A stretch of 64,000 bases of DNA from Coix lacryma-jobi var. lacryma-jobi (Eukaryota; Streptophyta; Magnoliopsida; Poales; Poaceae), in assembly GCA_009763385.1 (NCBI GenBank), contig CM019823.1, positions 175,597,825 to 175,661,824 on the forward strand, written 5' to 3'. Shown here in pieces: positions 23,373 through 33,975 of this stretch (position 1 is the first letter of the stretch; each line of letters opens with the position of its first letter). Made by a program: the position numbers and the translations under genes. Under the pieces are notes generated by a model. The model did no database searches, had not been told where the DNA came from, and was given only the letters and a program-made list of their open reading frames with translations.

Positions 23373-24395
23373 ATGGCCCGGACCAAGTTGACTGCTCGCA
23401 AGGCCACCGGAGGCAGAGGAGTTCCGCGTCACCGCTTGGCCACCAAGCTGACCCGGAAGACGTTCTTGACCTACTTCGGGCTGCCGACTATCCTTTGGAG
23501 GATTCTGCAGGCCGTGGGCTATGAGGAAGGACAGGAGCCCAGGTACTCATGGCAGAAGGAGATCTACGGGCAGGATTCCCTGGTTATGGTAGAGATCAAG
23601 GTCAAAGCCTTGCCTGCCAAGCCTCACTGGGCAGGGTGGACAGAGATCACTAGAGGCACCTGTGCCAAGGATGGAGCCAACAGGGCAGCATACCTAGTGC
23701 TGAAGGATATCATCGCCCGCTTCCCCGCCGACCTGGCAAGTGCGATGGCAGGAGTGTTTCCCCGCGGATCACTTTTCCCATTGCGCTGGAAGCAGACTTC
23801 AGAGTCAGTCTTGACAGGGAGCCCAGAGGAGAGGTTCTACTGTGAGACACCTGCGATGAGCGCCACTGGAGCTTTGTTGGGTGTATGTGAGAGTTTGGAG
23901 CACACTCTCGAGAGCGTGTCCTTCACCCTCACAGCCACCTACCAGAGCAAGAGGAAGCTTCAGGAGGACTTCGACGCTGAGGTTGCTCGTCTGCAGGAGA
24001 GGATTCAGCAGCTCACTCTTGAGCGTGACGACGCCCGCACCACAGCAGCAGCGCAGTCCACTGCCAGGACAGTTGCAGAGCAGATGTACCTGACCACCGC
24101 TCTTCAGAGAGATGAGGCCCGCACCGCGCTCGACCAGCTCAGAGAGGGAGCCCACCTGTTGATACAGCAGATACACGGACAGCAGGCCTACATCGACCAG
24201 CTCCACGAGGCCGTCCACCAGATGCATCACGCCGCACAGGAGGCCGCCGCCCCAGCAGCTCCCGCAGCAGAGGCCCAGGATCCCCAGGACGGAGAGGTCT
24301 TTGGTCCCGACGCCCCACCGGAGGAGGCTCATGCTGACAAGCCGATGATCGACGTCGACGAAGAGGACGCTGCATCCGCCGCTGGAGACGTCTGA
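23373..24395 (+). CDS. Extra Gypsy ORF with histone H3 tail-like N-terminus (340 aa)
   Basis: The ATG at 23373 gives MARTKLTARKATGG, then GVPRHRLATKLTRKT. Against the plant H3 tail this keeps A1-R2-T3-K4, T6-A7-R8-K9, T11-G12-G13, L-A-T-K23 and R-K27, with one residue inserted after position 14. K14 and K18 become Arg and His, S10 becomes Ala and S28 becomes Thr. There is no histone fold. Residues ~58-118 hold an unassigned W-containing domain with a faint dsRBD-like pattern (GANRAAYLVLKDI). Residues ~190-285 are a long coiled coil, followed by a Pro/Ala linker and an acidic tail (DVDEEDAASAAGDV). Removal of Met would expose Ala1 as in H3. The ORF has no stop or frameshift, unlike gag-pol beside it. 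The function is unknown to me; a role in chromatin targeting or in binding histone readers is inference. Confidence 0.85.
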   Translation: MARTKLTARKATGGRGVPRHRLATKLTRKTFLTYFGLPTILWRILQAVGYEEGQEPRYSWQKEIYGQDSLVMVEIKVKALPAKPHWAGWTEITRGTCAKDGANRAAYLVLKDIIARFPADLASAMAGVFPRGSLFPLRWKQTSESVLTGSPEERFYCETPAMSATGALLGVCESLEHTLESVSFTLTATYQSKRKLQEDFDAEVARLQERIQQLTLERDDARTTAAAQSTARTVAEQMYLTTALQRDEARTALDQLREGAHLLIQQIHGQQAYIDQLHEAVHQMHHAAQEAAAPAAPAAEAQDPQDGEVFGPDAPPEEAHADKPMIDVDEEDAASAAGDV

Positions 24396-24722
24396 GCGCT
24401 AGTTTAGCTAGGAGACGTTTTTCTTTTGTATAGCTTGAGCTTGCTCGCTAAGTGATGTAACACCCTAAGACATGTGTTGATTTTATGCTTAACCGCTTGA
24501 TGGCATGTAAAGCTTTTGGACAAAAGTCCGGACTACGATCCGGCACCTTTTATGGAAACCCGTCGTTTGCATGTCTAATTTTGAGCGATTGTTTTGTGAT
24601 GTTGTATGGAAATGAGTAATTATACTTGGTCGTGTACTAAATTTTTGAATTATGTACAGCGCAGTATTTATTCATGATCGATGTAACATCGCCTAATGAT
24701 TGCTTAATAATGGGATATGCAG
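24396..24722 (+). other. Spacer between extra ORF and gag
   Basis: AT-rich, non-coding, 327 bases. It ends in ATATGCAG before the gag ATG, a possible splice acceptor. Confidence 0.6.
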
Positions 24723-27700
24723 ATGCCGACACACACTCGCAGCCAGCGTGGGCAAGGGGCAGGACAGGAGGAGAATCTGCCACCTCCCCCACCGCCGCCG
24801 ATGACGCCGGAAGCGTTCTTTGGCCAGTTCTTGGGTAGCCAACGGAACATGGAGGAGATGCAGAGGCACATGGAAGCCACCCTCCGCAACATCGCTAACA
24901 ACACTGCACAGCAGCATCATCAACGTCAAGGCCCGGAGCCCAACCAGTACAGCTCCTACCGTGACTTCTTGGACACTCGCCCTCTTGTGTTCAAGGAAGT
25001 CCACCGAATCCGCTTGAGGCTGATGAGTGGCTCAACTTCATCACCCAGAAGTTTCGCCTGCTTCGTCTGACAGAAGAGCTCAAAGCGGAGTACGCCGCCC
25101 ACATGTTGGAAGGACCCGCCGGTTTGTGGTGGGCCCAGTACCGTGCATCCTTGCCAGTAAATGCACGTGTCACTTGGGATCAGTTCTCCACCGCTATGCG
25201 CAACCACTACATCCCTAGTGGTCCTGATGGAAATGAAGGTTGCAGAGTTCATGAGGTTATCCCAGGGGACTAGGTCTATGTCAGAATACCTCCACAGTTT
25301 CAACAACCTAGCCCGCTATGCCCCAGACTTTGTTGATACTGAGGCCAAGAAGATTGCAAGCTTTAAGCGTGGCATGAGTGCCGCCATGCTTTCCAAGATG
25401 GGCAACAGTCACCGCACCACCTTCAGTGACTTCGTCAGTGACTGTCTCAATCAAGAGGCCAATGACAGCCGGCTGGCGACAGAGACACGCCGTCGTGCAA
25501 ACGAAGGAGGTTCGTCTCAACAGAGGACCCTCTTTCGGAGCACGCGCCCCGTATCGCCCGCCTGTCACAGGAGCACGATACCGTCCCCCGCAGAGGAAGA
25601 TCACCACCAACCGTCCTCGTCCCAGTTACCAGAAGCCTTACACCGCTCCCATGATGCAGAACAAGAATAAGGCAGGAAGTGCAGCAGGACCCAAGACTCC
25701 ATATGTGATTGGTCCATGTTACAACTGTGGCCAAACTGGACACTTGTCCCGTCAGTGCCCTCGCCCAAAGAAGCAGTACACTCAGCCCCCACCTCGTACC
25801 GGTCATGTGCATCACACCACTGTGGAAGAAGTGCCAGAAGGAGAGCCTGTCACCGCTGGTACGTTTCTTGTTAATCAATGCCCTGCAGTTGTGCTGTTTG
25901 ATTCTGGAGCATCGCATTCTTTCATAAGTGAGAACTTTGTTATAAGAAGTAATCTTGAGTTGATAGAGTTAGACCGGGGATATCAGATAAGTTCCGCCGG
26001 AGCTGTTCTCTCCGCGCGTAGAATGGCTAAAGGAGTGGAAATGACCTTTGGGAATAAACAGGCCGTAGTGGACCCCATAGTCATTCCTGGTCTAGGTTTG
26101 GATGTAATCTTGGGTATGAGTTGGATGAAACTCTGGAAGGTTAATCTAGACACTGCAGAAAGAGTTGTATCCATGGTTAGTCCCAGGAATGGGTCTACCT
26201 TTCGGTTCAAGTTACCCCGAAACCCCCATGAGATCGGAGTGTTGTTCAATATCACGGCAAAGCAGATAGCCGAGATTCCGATAGTATGTGAGTTTCCGGA
26301 TGTTTTCCCCGATGAGTTGCCTGGACTACCGCCAGATAGGGATGTGGAGTTTGCTATAGAGCTAATCCCTGGAACAGCACCCATATCTCGCGAGACCGAT
26401 ATAGAATGCACGCTAAGAGTTAGCAGAGCTTAAGGTTCAGTTGCAAGAACTTTCGGATAAGGGTTTGATACGCCCTAGTTCGTCACCTTGGGGATGTCCC
26501 GCTATCTTTGTGAAGAAGAAGGATAAAACTTTAAGGATGTGCGTAGACTACAGACCGCTTAATGCAGTAACTATAAAGAATAAGTACCCCTTACCTCGAA
26601 TCGATGTCTTGTTCGATCAGTTGTCGAAGGCAAAAGTGTTCTCCAAGATCGACCTGAGGTCGGGATACCATCAGATTAAGATCAGAAGAGAAGACGTGCC
26701 AAAAACAGCTTTCTCCACCAGATACGGACTCTATGAGTATCTGGTTATGTCCTTTGGATTGACCAATGCACCGGCACATTTCATGTACCTGATGAATTCG
26801 GTCTTCATGCCAGAGTTGGATAAGTTTGTTGTAGTGTTCATCGACGACATCTTGCTATATTCTGAAAATGAGAAGGATCATGCTGAGCATCTACGAGTCG
26901 TTCTAACCCGGCTTAGAGAGCACAAATTGTATGCTAAGTTCAGCAAGTGTGAGTTTTGGTTAAAGAAGGTACCTTTCCTTGGTCACGTCCTTTCAGAGGA
27001 AGGAATCTCTGTAGACCCTTCTAAAGTACAAGAGGTTATGGATTGGGAAGCACCCACGAGTGTTTTTGAGGTTCGCAGCTTTTTGGGTTTGGCAGGGTAC
27101 TACCGTCGGTTTATTCCGGATTTTTCAAGAATAGCCAAGCCTATGACTCGTTTAACGCAGAAAAACAAGAAGTTCGAATGGACTCCAGAGTGTGAAGCAG
27201 CTTTTCGCACTCTGCGAACGTTGTTGACATCCGCACCTGTTTTGGCTCAGCCAAACTTAGAGGAACCTTTTGATGTGTTTTGTGACGCATCCCAGATCGG
27301 ACTTGGATGTGTGCTCATGCAAAATGGAAGAGTTATCGCCTATGCTTCTCGCCAGTTGAAACCACACGAAGAGAATTACCCCACTCATGATTTGGAATTA
27401 GCAGCCGTCGTGCATGCACTCAAGATATGGAGACATTATCTTATGGGAAATCTATGTCATGTGTACACAGATCATAAAAGTCTAAAATATATCTTCACCC
27501 AGCCAGAGTTGAACATGAGGCAGAGAAGATGGTTAGAGCTAATTAAGGATTACAACCTGGAAGTGCATTACCACCCTGGAAAAGCAAACGTTGTAGCCGA
27601 TGCCTTGAGTCGCAAGACTCATTGCAACTCCCTACAACCACTGTTGGAAGATGGATTTAACCTTATGCACCCTGTCATGCTGAACAACATCACTCTTCAG

Positions 27701-29199
27701 TGCACCTTAGAAAGTGACATCATCGAGAGACAAAGGACCGATGAAGAGATCTGTCAGATTAAGAAGAGGTTGGAAACCAGTAGTTCGTTGAACTTTAGAA
27801 CAGATGAACAAGGAATTCTATGGTATAAACGAAGGATAGTTGTTCCTAAGGATTCAGAGCTGAAAGAGAGGATTCTGAACGAGGCTCACAATTCAAAGTT
27901 GTCTATCCACCCAGGAAGCAGTAAGATGTATCAGGATTTGAAAACCAGATTTTGGTGGTCAAAGATGAAGAAAGAAGTCGCAGCCTATGTCGCCAGATGT
28001 GATACTTGTTGCAGGATAAAGGCAATACATCTGAAACCCGCCGGACTGTTACAACCGTTGTAAATCCCAGAGTGGAAGTGGGAAGAGATTAGTATGGACT
28101 TTATCACCGGACTTCCCACTACTCAGAAAGGGAATGATTCGATTTGGGTTATCGTGGATCGGTTATCTAAAGTGGCTCACTTCATACCAGTTAAGACTAC
28201 GCACCGCCCTCATCAGTATGCAGACCTGTATATTCAGAATATCCTGAGGTTGCATGGAATTCCAAAGCGGATAGTTTCTGATAGAGGACCCCAGTTCATA
28301 GCACGTTTTTGGGAACAGTTGCACAAGGAGTTAGGAACCAAGTTGGTAAGAAGTTCAGCCTATCACCCCCAGACCGCAGGACAAACTGAAAGAGTAAATC
28401 AGATTTTGGAAATATCCTAAGAGCTTGTGTTCTATCTTCAGGAGAGTCGTGGGAGAAATGGTTGCCCTTGCTGAGTTTTCGTATAACAACAGCTACCAGG
28501 AAAGTATAAAGATGGCACCTTTTGAAGTTCTATATGGACGAAGATGCAGAAACCCCAGTAAATTGGGTAGAATCTGGAGATCGAGGATTCTATGGATCAG
28601 ATTATGTAAAAGATGCCGAGGAAATCGTGCAGACCGTACAGCAACATATTAAGGTAGCACAATCCCGGCAAAAGAGCTATGCCGACACACGAAGAAGACC
28701 CTTGGAATTTCAAGTAGGAGACTATGTGTATCTTAAGGTCTCACCCATGAGAAAAGTCCAACGTTTTGGAATCAAGAAGAAATTAGCACCTCGATATGTG
28801 GGACCATACCAGGTCATAGCAAGGAAGGGAGAAGTAGCATATGAAGTGCAGTTTACCCCCAGAAATGAGCACAGTTTTCCAGGTGTTCACGTATCACAGT
28901 TAAGAAGTGTCTTCGAGTTCCAGAACAAGAGGAAGTTCGGATTCCAGACATCACCATCAGATCGGATCTGGAAGTACTACGAGCAGCCCAAGGAGATTTT
29001 GGATACCAAGACCCGAGAGACTCGTAACCGAACAGTGAAGACTTACAAGATTCTCTGGAGCAATCACGGACCCAACGATGCGACATGGGAAACCGAGGAG
29101 TACCTACGCGTAAGCTATCCCGCTTTTGTTAAGAAATGGTACGTAACTCAAATCTCGGGGCGAGATTTCTTTAAGGGGGGAAGGGCTGTGACACCCTAG
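24723..29199 (+). pseudogene. Gypsy gag-pol polyprotein with chromodomain-like end, several frameshifts and a stop
   Basis: Domains in order: gag (QRNMEEMQRHMEATLR; EGPAGLWWAQYR), zinc knuckle CYNCGQTGHLSRQC, protease VLFDSGASHSFIS, RT with FIDDILLYS near 26840, RNase H (DVFCDASQIGLG; YTDHKSLKYI), integrase HHCC then D, D, E (VDRLSK, SDRGPQF, TERVNQ). The end, residues YEQPKEILDTKTRETRN and ILWSNHGPNDATWETEEYL, is a chromodomain-like segment. Frame changes are seen near 25010, 25220, 25520, 26410 and 28420-28560, and there is a TAA at 28061-28063. The last codons and stop run 13 bases into the 3' LTR. This copy cannot make a full polyprotein. Confidence 0.93.
29173..29185 (+). promoter_or_regulatory. 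Polypurine tract
   Basis: AAGGGGGGAAGGG ends one base before the 3' LTR and primes plus-strand DNA synthesis. Confidence 0.9.
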
Positions 29200-32100
29200 T
29201 GTCAAGCACTGCATTAGGAACTTCATTAGCTACTAAAGAAGCATAAGCAATGCATTGCATCATTTCATGTGCATAAGAGTGCTTTTGTCTTTTGTTTATT
29301 TATTTGGATTTGGATTTCTATTTGACTTGATGATTTAATTGGATCTCTGTTTTGGCTTTATTTATGAGGAGGTTTTAAAAATGGTTTTCAGAAAAAGTGT
29401 CCTATATGAAAGTTGTAGAGAAAATTATTTGAGCAACTTTTATTTTTGGGTCAAACCCTAGTTTGAAGTTTTTAAAACTGTTTTGAGTGGTCAAAGTTTG
29501 AAAGAAGTTCGAAAAAGAAAAAGGAAAACGATTTCTCCCGGCGCCCCACCTTTTGGCCCATCTGGCCTTTCGGCCCAACCTCGCGCGCGCTGGCCCAGCT
29601 CGCCCGGTCGCGCGCGCCGGTCCGGCTTCCGCCTCGCCGCGCGCGACATCGCCGCTGACACGCCCGCGCCGTACGCCGGCCGCAACCGCCACGTGGCCGT
29701 CGCATGCTGCGAGGATCCTCGCCGGCCACTCCTCGCTCGATCCTCTCTCACCCGAGCACGCAAGCTATCTTCCCCGGCCACTCTCCGCTCGCCTCGCCTG
29801 CCGCACCCGCTCGCCGTGCACGGCATCACCGCGCTGCCTCGCCGACCGCGCTGCCGTGGCCCCGCCACGACCACCGGTCAAGCCGATCAAAACCCCGAGC
29901 ACCCCTTCACTCCCTCACACTCCCGCACAAACTCTCCCACTCTCGCTCGCACTCTCCTCCCCTCGCCACCAAGCCAGAGCAAGCGCTCGGCTCGCTCTCG
30001 CCGCGACCTCCACCGCAACCTCCCCTCTCCGTTCCCAATCCCACCGAGAACCACCGTCCGATTACTTCTGCACCAAGCTCCGCCTACGCCGTGCACACGC
30101 CGTGCGCACGTCGTCATCACCGACCGAGCCCCGACGCCGCCGGAGGACGTAGCGCCTCTTTCGGTCCGCCAGTCGCCACCGCCGAGCCGCAACGCCGTTC
30201 TTCCTCAACCCGAGCTCCACCGTCTCCCTCCTTCACCGTCAAGCTTCACCGAGTCAAGGCAAGGTGAGAACACCGTCTAGCCTCAACGCTACCCGCTCTC
30301 TCCCACATCTTCTTCCCCGGCCGAACGCCATAGCCGTCCGCCGCGGACCTCGCTCGTGGCCAAGCTCCTCTGGAGCCAATCAAGCCAAACCAACCCCGTA
30401 GCTGTGCTCCTTAGGGTTCACACGAGCTTTTGCCTCCCCTAATTTCTCCGGCGACCGCCGGACACGGCCAAGCCGAGCCTCACCGACGCCACCGTCCGGC
30501 CCGTAGCTCGTCGCCGGCATGCTCCGGCCATGCGCTGGCCAAACCATCACCACCACCGGATGCGCCTCGTCGAGACGAATCTATCTAGCCTAGCCTCGCC
30601 GCCGGAAACCTCACCGCCGGCGAGCAGCCGCCGGTCAAACCTCTCCCCTGTTTTCCTCCTCTCTAACGGTGTGGGTCCCGTTGACCCACGGACCCGCGCG
30701 TCAGCCTCTGTTCGGTCCATGGACCGCATCCACCCGAACCTTCGCCAAGCCCTCGAGCCAGGCCTCGGACAGACTTCCGTCTCGCCGAGCCCTCGAGCCA
30801 GGCCTCGGACAGACTTCCGTCTCGACCAAGCCCTCGAGCCAGGCCTCGGACGGGCGAACGTTTTTTCCGTCTCGACCAAGCCCTCGAGCCAGGCCTCGAC
30901 GGGCGAGTGTTTTTCCGTCTCGCCCGAGCCCTCGAGCCAGGCCTCGACCGAGCCCTCGAGCCAGGCCTCGGACGGGCGAGTGTTTTTCCGTCTCGCCCGA
31001 GCCCTCGAGCCAGGCCTCGACCGAGCCCTCGAGCCAGGCCTCGACGGGCCTCGACCTTGAGCGAACCCCCGGCGCGCTGTCTCGACCGAGCCGGGCCTCG
31101 AGCGAACACACACGCCTTCCGCCGTGCGCTCGAGCCAGGATTGGGTCGAGTCGGACCAGTTTCCCGCAAGCCAAGCCGGGAGATTTCAAATGTTTTTCTT
31201 TTAGGGTTTTATTTTCCAGAGATGCTTGTTTATTTTTGTGCAGCATGATTTATAAGTCCAATTGGAGTACTTTCAGTTTTGTTGGCTTGTTATGAGTAGA
31301 TCTACCATGGTAGAATATGAAAGTATTTTTGGTAGGAGTTTATTTTACTGTTTTCATTTATTTCAGTTTATATGCTTTTGTTTAGATAAATGGTTATAAT
31401 GTGTTTTCTGGTTGAGATAATTCCTGGAAAATTTTGTGTAAGTGTATTATACTGTCTTACACCTGTGAAAAATATATTATGCACTGTTTATGTGGAAAAA
31501 GTTTCTTTTATGCTTAAAAGTCCTTTTTGGCTGATTTCTTAGAATAAATGTTAAGGTGTTTTATATGTCAAAATAAAATATGGGAAATTTTGTGCAGTCT
31601 CTGTATGCCATGAAGAGTCTAAGAAAAATATAAACCTGATCTGTTTTATGGAAAAAGTTGTAGTTACTTCACAACTGTGTTTGTCTGTGTTTATCTTTGG
31701 AAATTCATGTAAGAAATAATATAATGTTTCTGTTCATGGAACTTTCTGGATAAGCATAAAATTTGAAGTAGATCTGGGAAAAATAATGAAATAGAGTTGT
31801 GCGCCCTTTTACAGTAGGGTTGTAGTTCAAAGTACCTTCTGGGGCAGTTTGCTTGCCATTTTTATATCTGCAGTTCTGAATTTTATTTTTGGCTGAAATT
31901 TGTTCAGTGGAGTCCAGCACCTGTTGTTTGCCTTTTGGAATTTTCGTGGATTTTCTGATTCCAGAAAAGTGCACTTGCAGTTCAAACCTAAGTTCTTTTG
32001 AATTATTTATTAATCATCGCATACAATAGGATCGACCCAGCCGGAGCCCCACCAAGAGCAGGAGCTAAACGCCGAACCGGAGATCCAGGAGCGCAGCAGC

Positions 32101-33709
32101 CAGATGGAAGTCGACCCCGTCCACGACACTAACTTGCCGAGTGCCCCTCCCACGAGGCCTCGGTCTTCACCCAAGGCAAGCCCCGGAGCATTCTAAGTCT
32201 CCCAGTATTTACAATTAAAATCACTTGAGTCCTTTTATATTGTGAATGCATTAGGTTTAGGAGTTGAAATGAATCCTACTTGCTGCATTACCATTCCTTG
32301 GTTATTGATGAATATCTACCTTGTTATCCTGTTATTTAATTACAATGTAGAATTGCTTAGCCTGCTTAATAAAAGTGGTAGTTAAGGAGGTTTCCGTAAT
32401 ACCCGGATGGGTATTTGCCGGATCACGGTTGGCTATATTTGCTATCGTGGAAAAGAACCTGAGTAGTAATGAAATACGGTCAACGGGATGGCAGGGCACA
32501 AGTTCGGAAACTTGGGGCAGTCCATCCGTTGGATCGTGTAGGTTTGTATCGATGTTGGCCCTCGTTCATTTTTGAACGCGCCCTTTTACTTAGGGATATG
32601 TCGGTGCTGTAATCATCGACCCCAAAGCCGGTTAGAAGCTGTTCGGGCCGGTTTCAACCCGTGTCGTGCCCTCTAGTACGGAAGTTGCGATCTGCCGCGT
32701 GAGGCCATCGCCAGACTCTGATTGGGCGGTCCGTGCTTGAACCGCGACGATTACCACCACGAACAAGCGTCGAGCGGTTGCCCAATGCATGGACCCGACG
32801 GGGAAAGTGTGGGCTGGTATTAAAGGTCTTTCACCAGCTGGTTTGGAATTCGATTCGAGTCGCCGTCTCCCCCGGTTAGTGGGAAACTATGGCGAGCTTC
32901 ACCACGATACAACTCCACGTGATATCTAAAGGTTCAACTAAAATGTGGACAAGTCAACTGGATATGGTCATATTATTGATTGATAGATTCAAGTGAGTGC
33001 TCTAGTACAGGTGAAAAACCTAGAGTTAAGGAATAGGTCTAAAAATGGCAGCTCATCTTTACATTTAGTAATCGCCTATCGGAAATTGTGCTTTTCGCAA
33101 CTAAAAAGATCCCAGCTCTACCTCAAAAGCCTTGCATGTCCTTGGTGTCTTATTTTCAGTTGGACGGGTAAGTCTAGCTGAGTACATTCCCGTACTCAGG
33201 GTTTATCCCGTTTGTTGCAGATGGCCAGGTCTACTTTGGCTATTGTAAGCACTGCCTCTACCCCGTGGAAGGTGATGAGGAGTAGGCCCAGGGCAGGGTC
33301 TTCCAGAAGCTTTTCCCTTTTCTTTTGCTGGACTGAGATACTAGTGGCACATTATCTTAAAAAGGGAAGAGTGAGTTGTGTGAGTGGTTTATCAAACAAT
33401 GTTTTATTTGGACCACATGTGTAGTGGTCGTGCTTTAAACTATTTCAGCTTCCGCACTTTCAAACTCGGTATTGTAATAACTCCGTTTTAAATTCGCACT
33501 CTGATATTTTAAATTCGGTTTCGTTTTCGCTATGATGTATCTTTACGAATGTGATCCTTGAACAATGCGATCCTGTATGATGTATGGTGTTAGAAATCCT
33601 TCGTGATTTCCGGACTACCGGGGTTATATGGGTTCAAGTATCAGTCGAAGTCAGACGAATTTGGCTAAGATAATAATTGAGCTCTTATAATCAGGGCGGT
33701 TCCGCCACA
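29187..33709 (+). repeat. Gypsy 3' LTR (4,523 bp)
   Basis: Copy of 18141-22638. The extra length is mainly an insertion of about 29 bp near 29590-29625 relative to the 5' LTR. Confidence 0.95.
30748..31055. repeat. Minisatellite in 3' LTR
   Basis: Same CCCTCGAGCCAGGCCTCG-based array as in the 5' LTR, with fewer copies and a rearranged order. Confidence 0.9.
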
Positions 33710-33950
33710 GGCCAGCCCTCTCCAAGAGAGGAGTGTACCTGTCGTCGTACCGCATATCCTGGAACCTATCGTGGGTCCGAGGACGAAGGGGGGGCAGCTC
33801 CTGTTAACAACATAAAGAATGTTAGTTCAACAAATAACAACAATTACAAGTGAAAGAACCTTAAGCGTAACTCATTACCTCCCCCTCCGTGATCCGACGA
33901 CCCCGGTGGGTCGCGTCGTAGTACGGCTCCAGGAGGTGGTACTGCTCCAT
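33710..33950 (-). pseudogene. PMD gene, 5' part (other side of the Gypsy insertion)
   Basis: Exon 1 is 33950-33879 from ATG (MEQYHLLEPYYDATHRG), with donor GTAATG. Exon 2 starts at 33800 (ELPPLRPRTHDRFQ) and runs into the Gypsy 3' LTR at 33709. The ATG is only 25 bases after the unspliced MURA stop. A splice acceptor (TTTTTTGCAG) sits one base before it, so this exon could also be joined to the MURA transcript. In that case the PMD frame would not be continuous with MURA, so I treat them as two genes. Confidence 0.8.
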
Positions 33951-33975
33951 CCTGCAAAAAATAAATGAAAGTCAG

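Larger units (their letters stand above)
18141..33709 (+). mobile_element. Ty3/Gypsy chromovirus-type LTR retrotransposon, 15.6 kb
   Basis: LTRs of about 4.5 kb begin TGTGACACC and end CCGCCACA. A primer binding site for initiator Met-tRNA follows the 5' LTR and a purine tract precedes the 3' LTR. Target duplication is GGCC (18137-18140, 33710-33713), or AGGCC if the terminal A is shared. Order: 5' LTR, leader, an extra ORF, gag-protease-RT-RNase H-integrase with a C-terminal chromodomain-like segment, 3' LTR. Very long LTRs plus that segment fit the Tekay/Del group. The two LTRs are very similar by eye, with scattered single-base differences and one ~29-bp indel near 29590-29625, so insertion is fairly recent although the polyprotein is broken. 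Confidence 0.93.

Noticed and set aside
23373..24395. A histone H3 gene
   Set aside because: Only the first ~29 residues resemble H3; there is no histone fold, and the ORF lies inside a retrotransposon.
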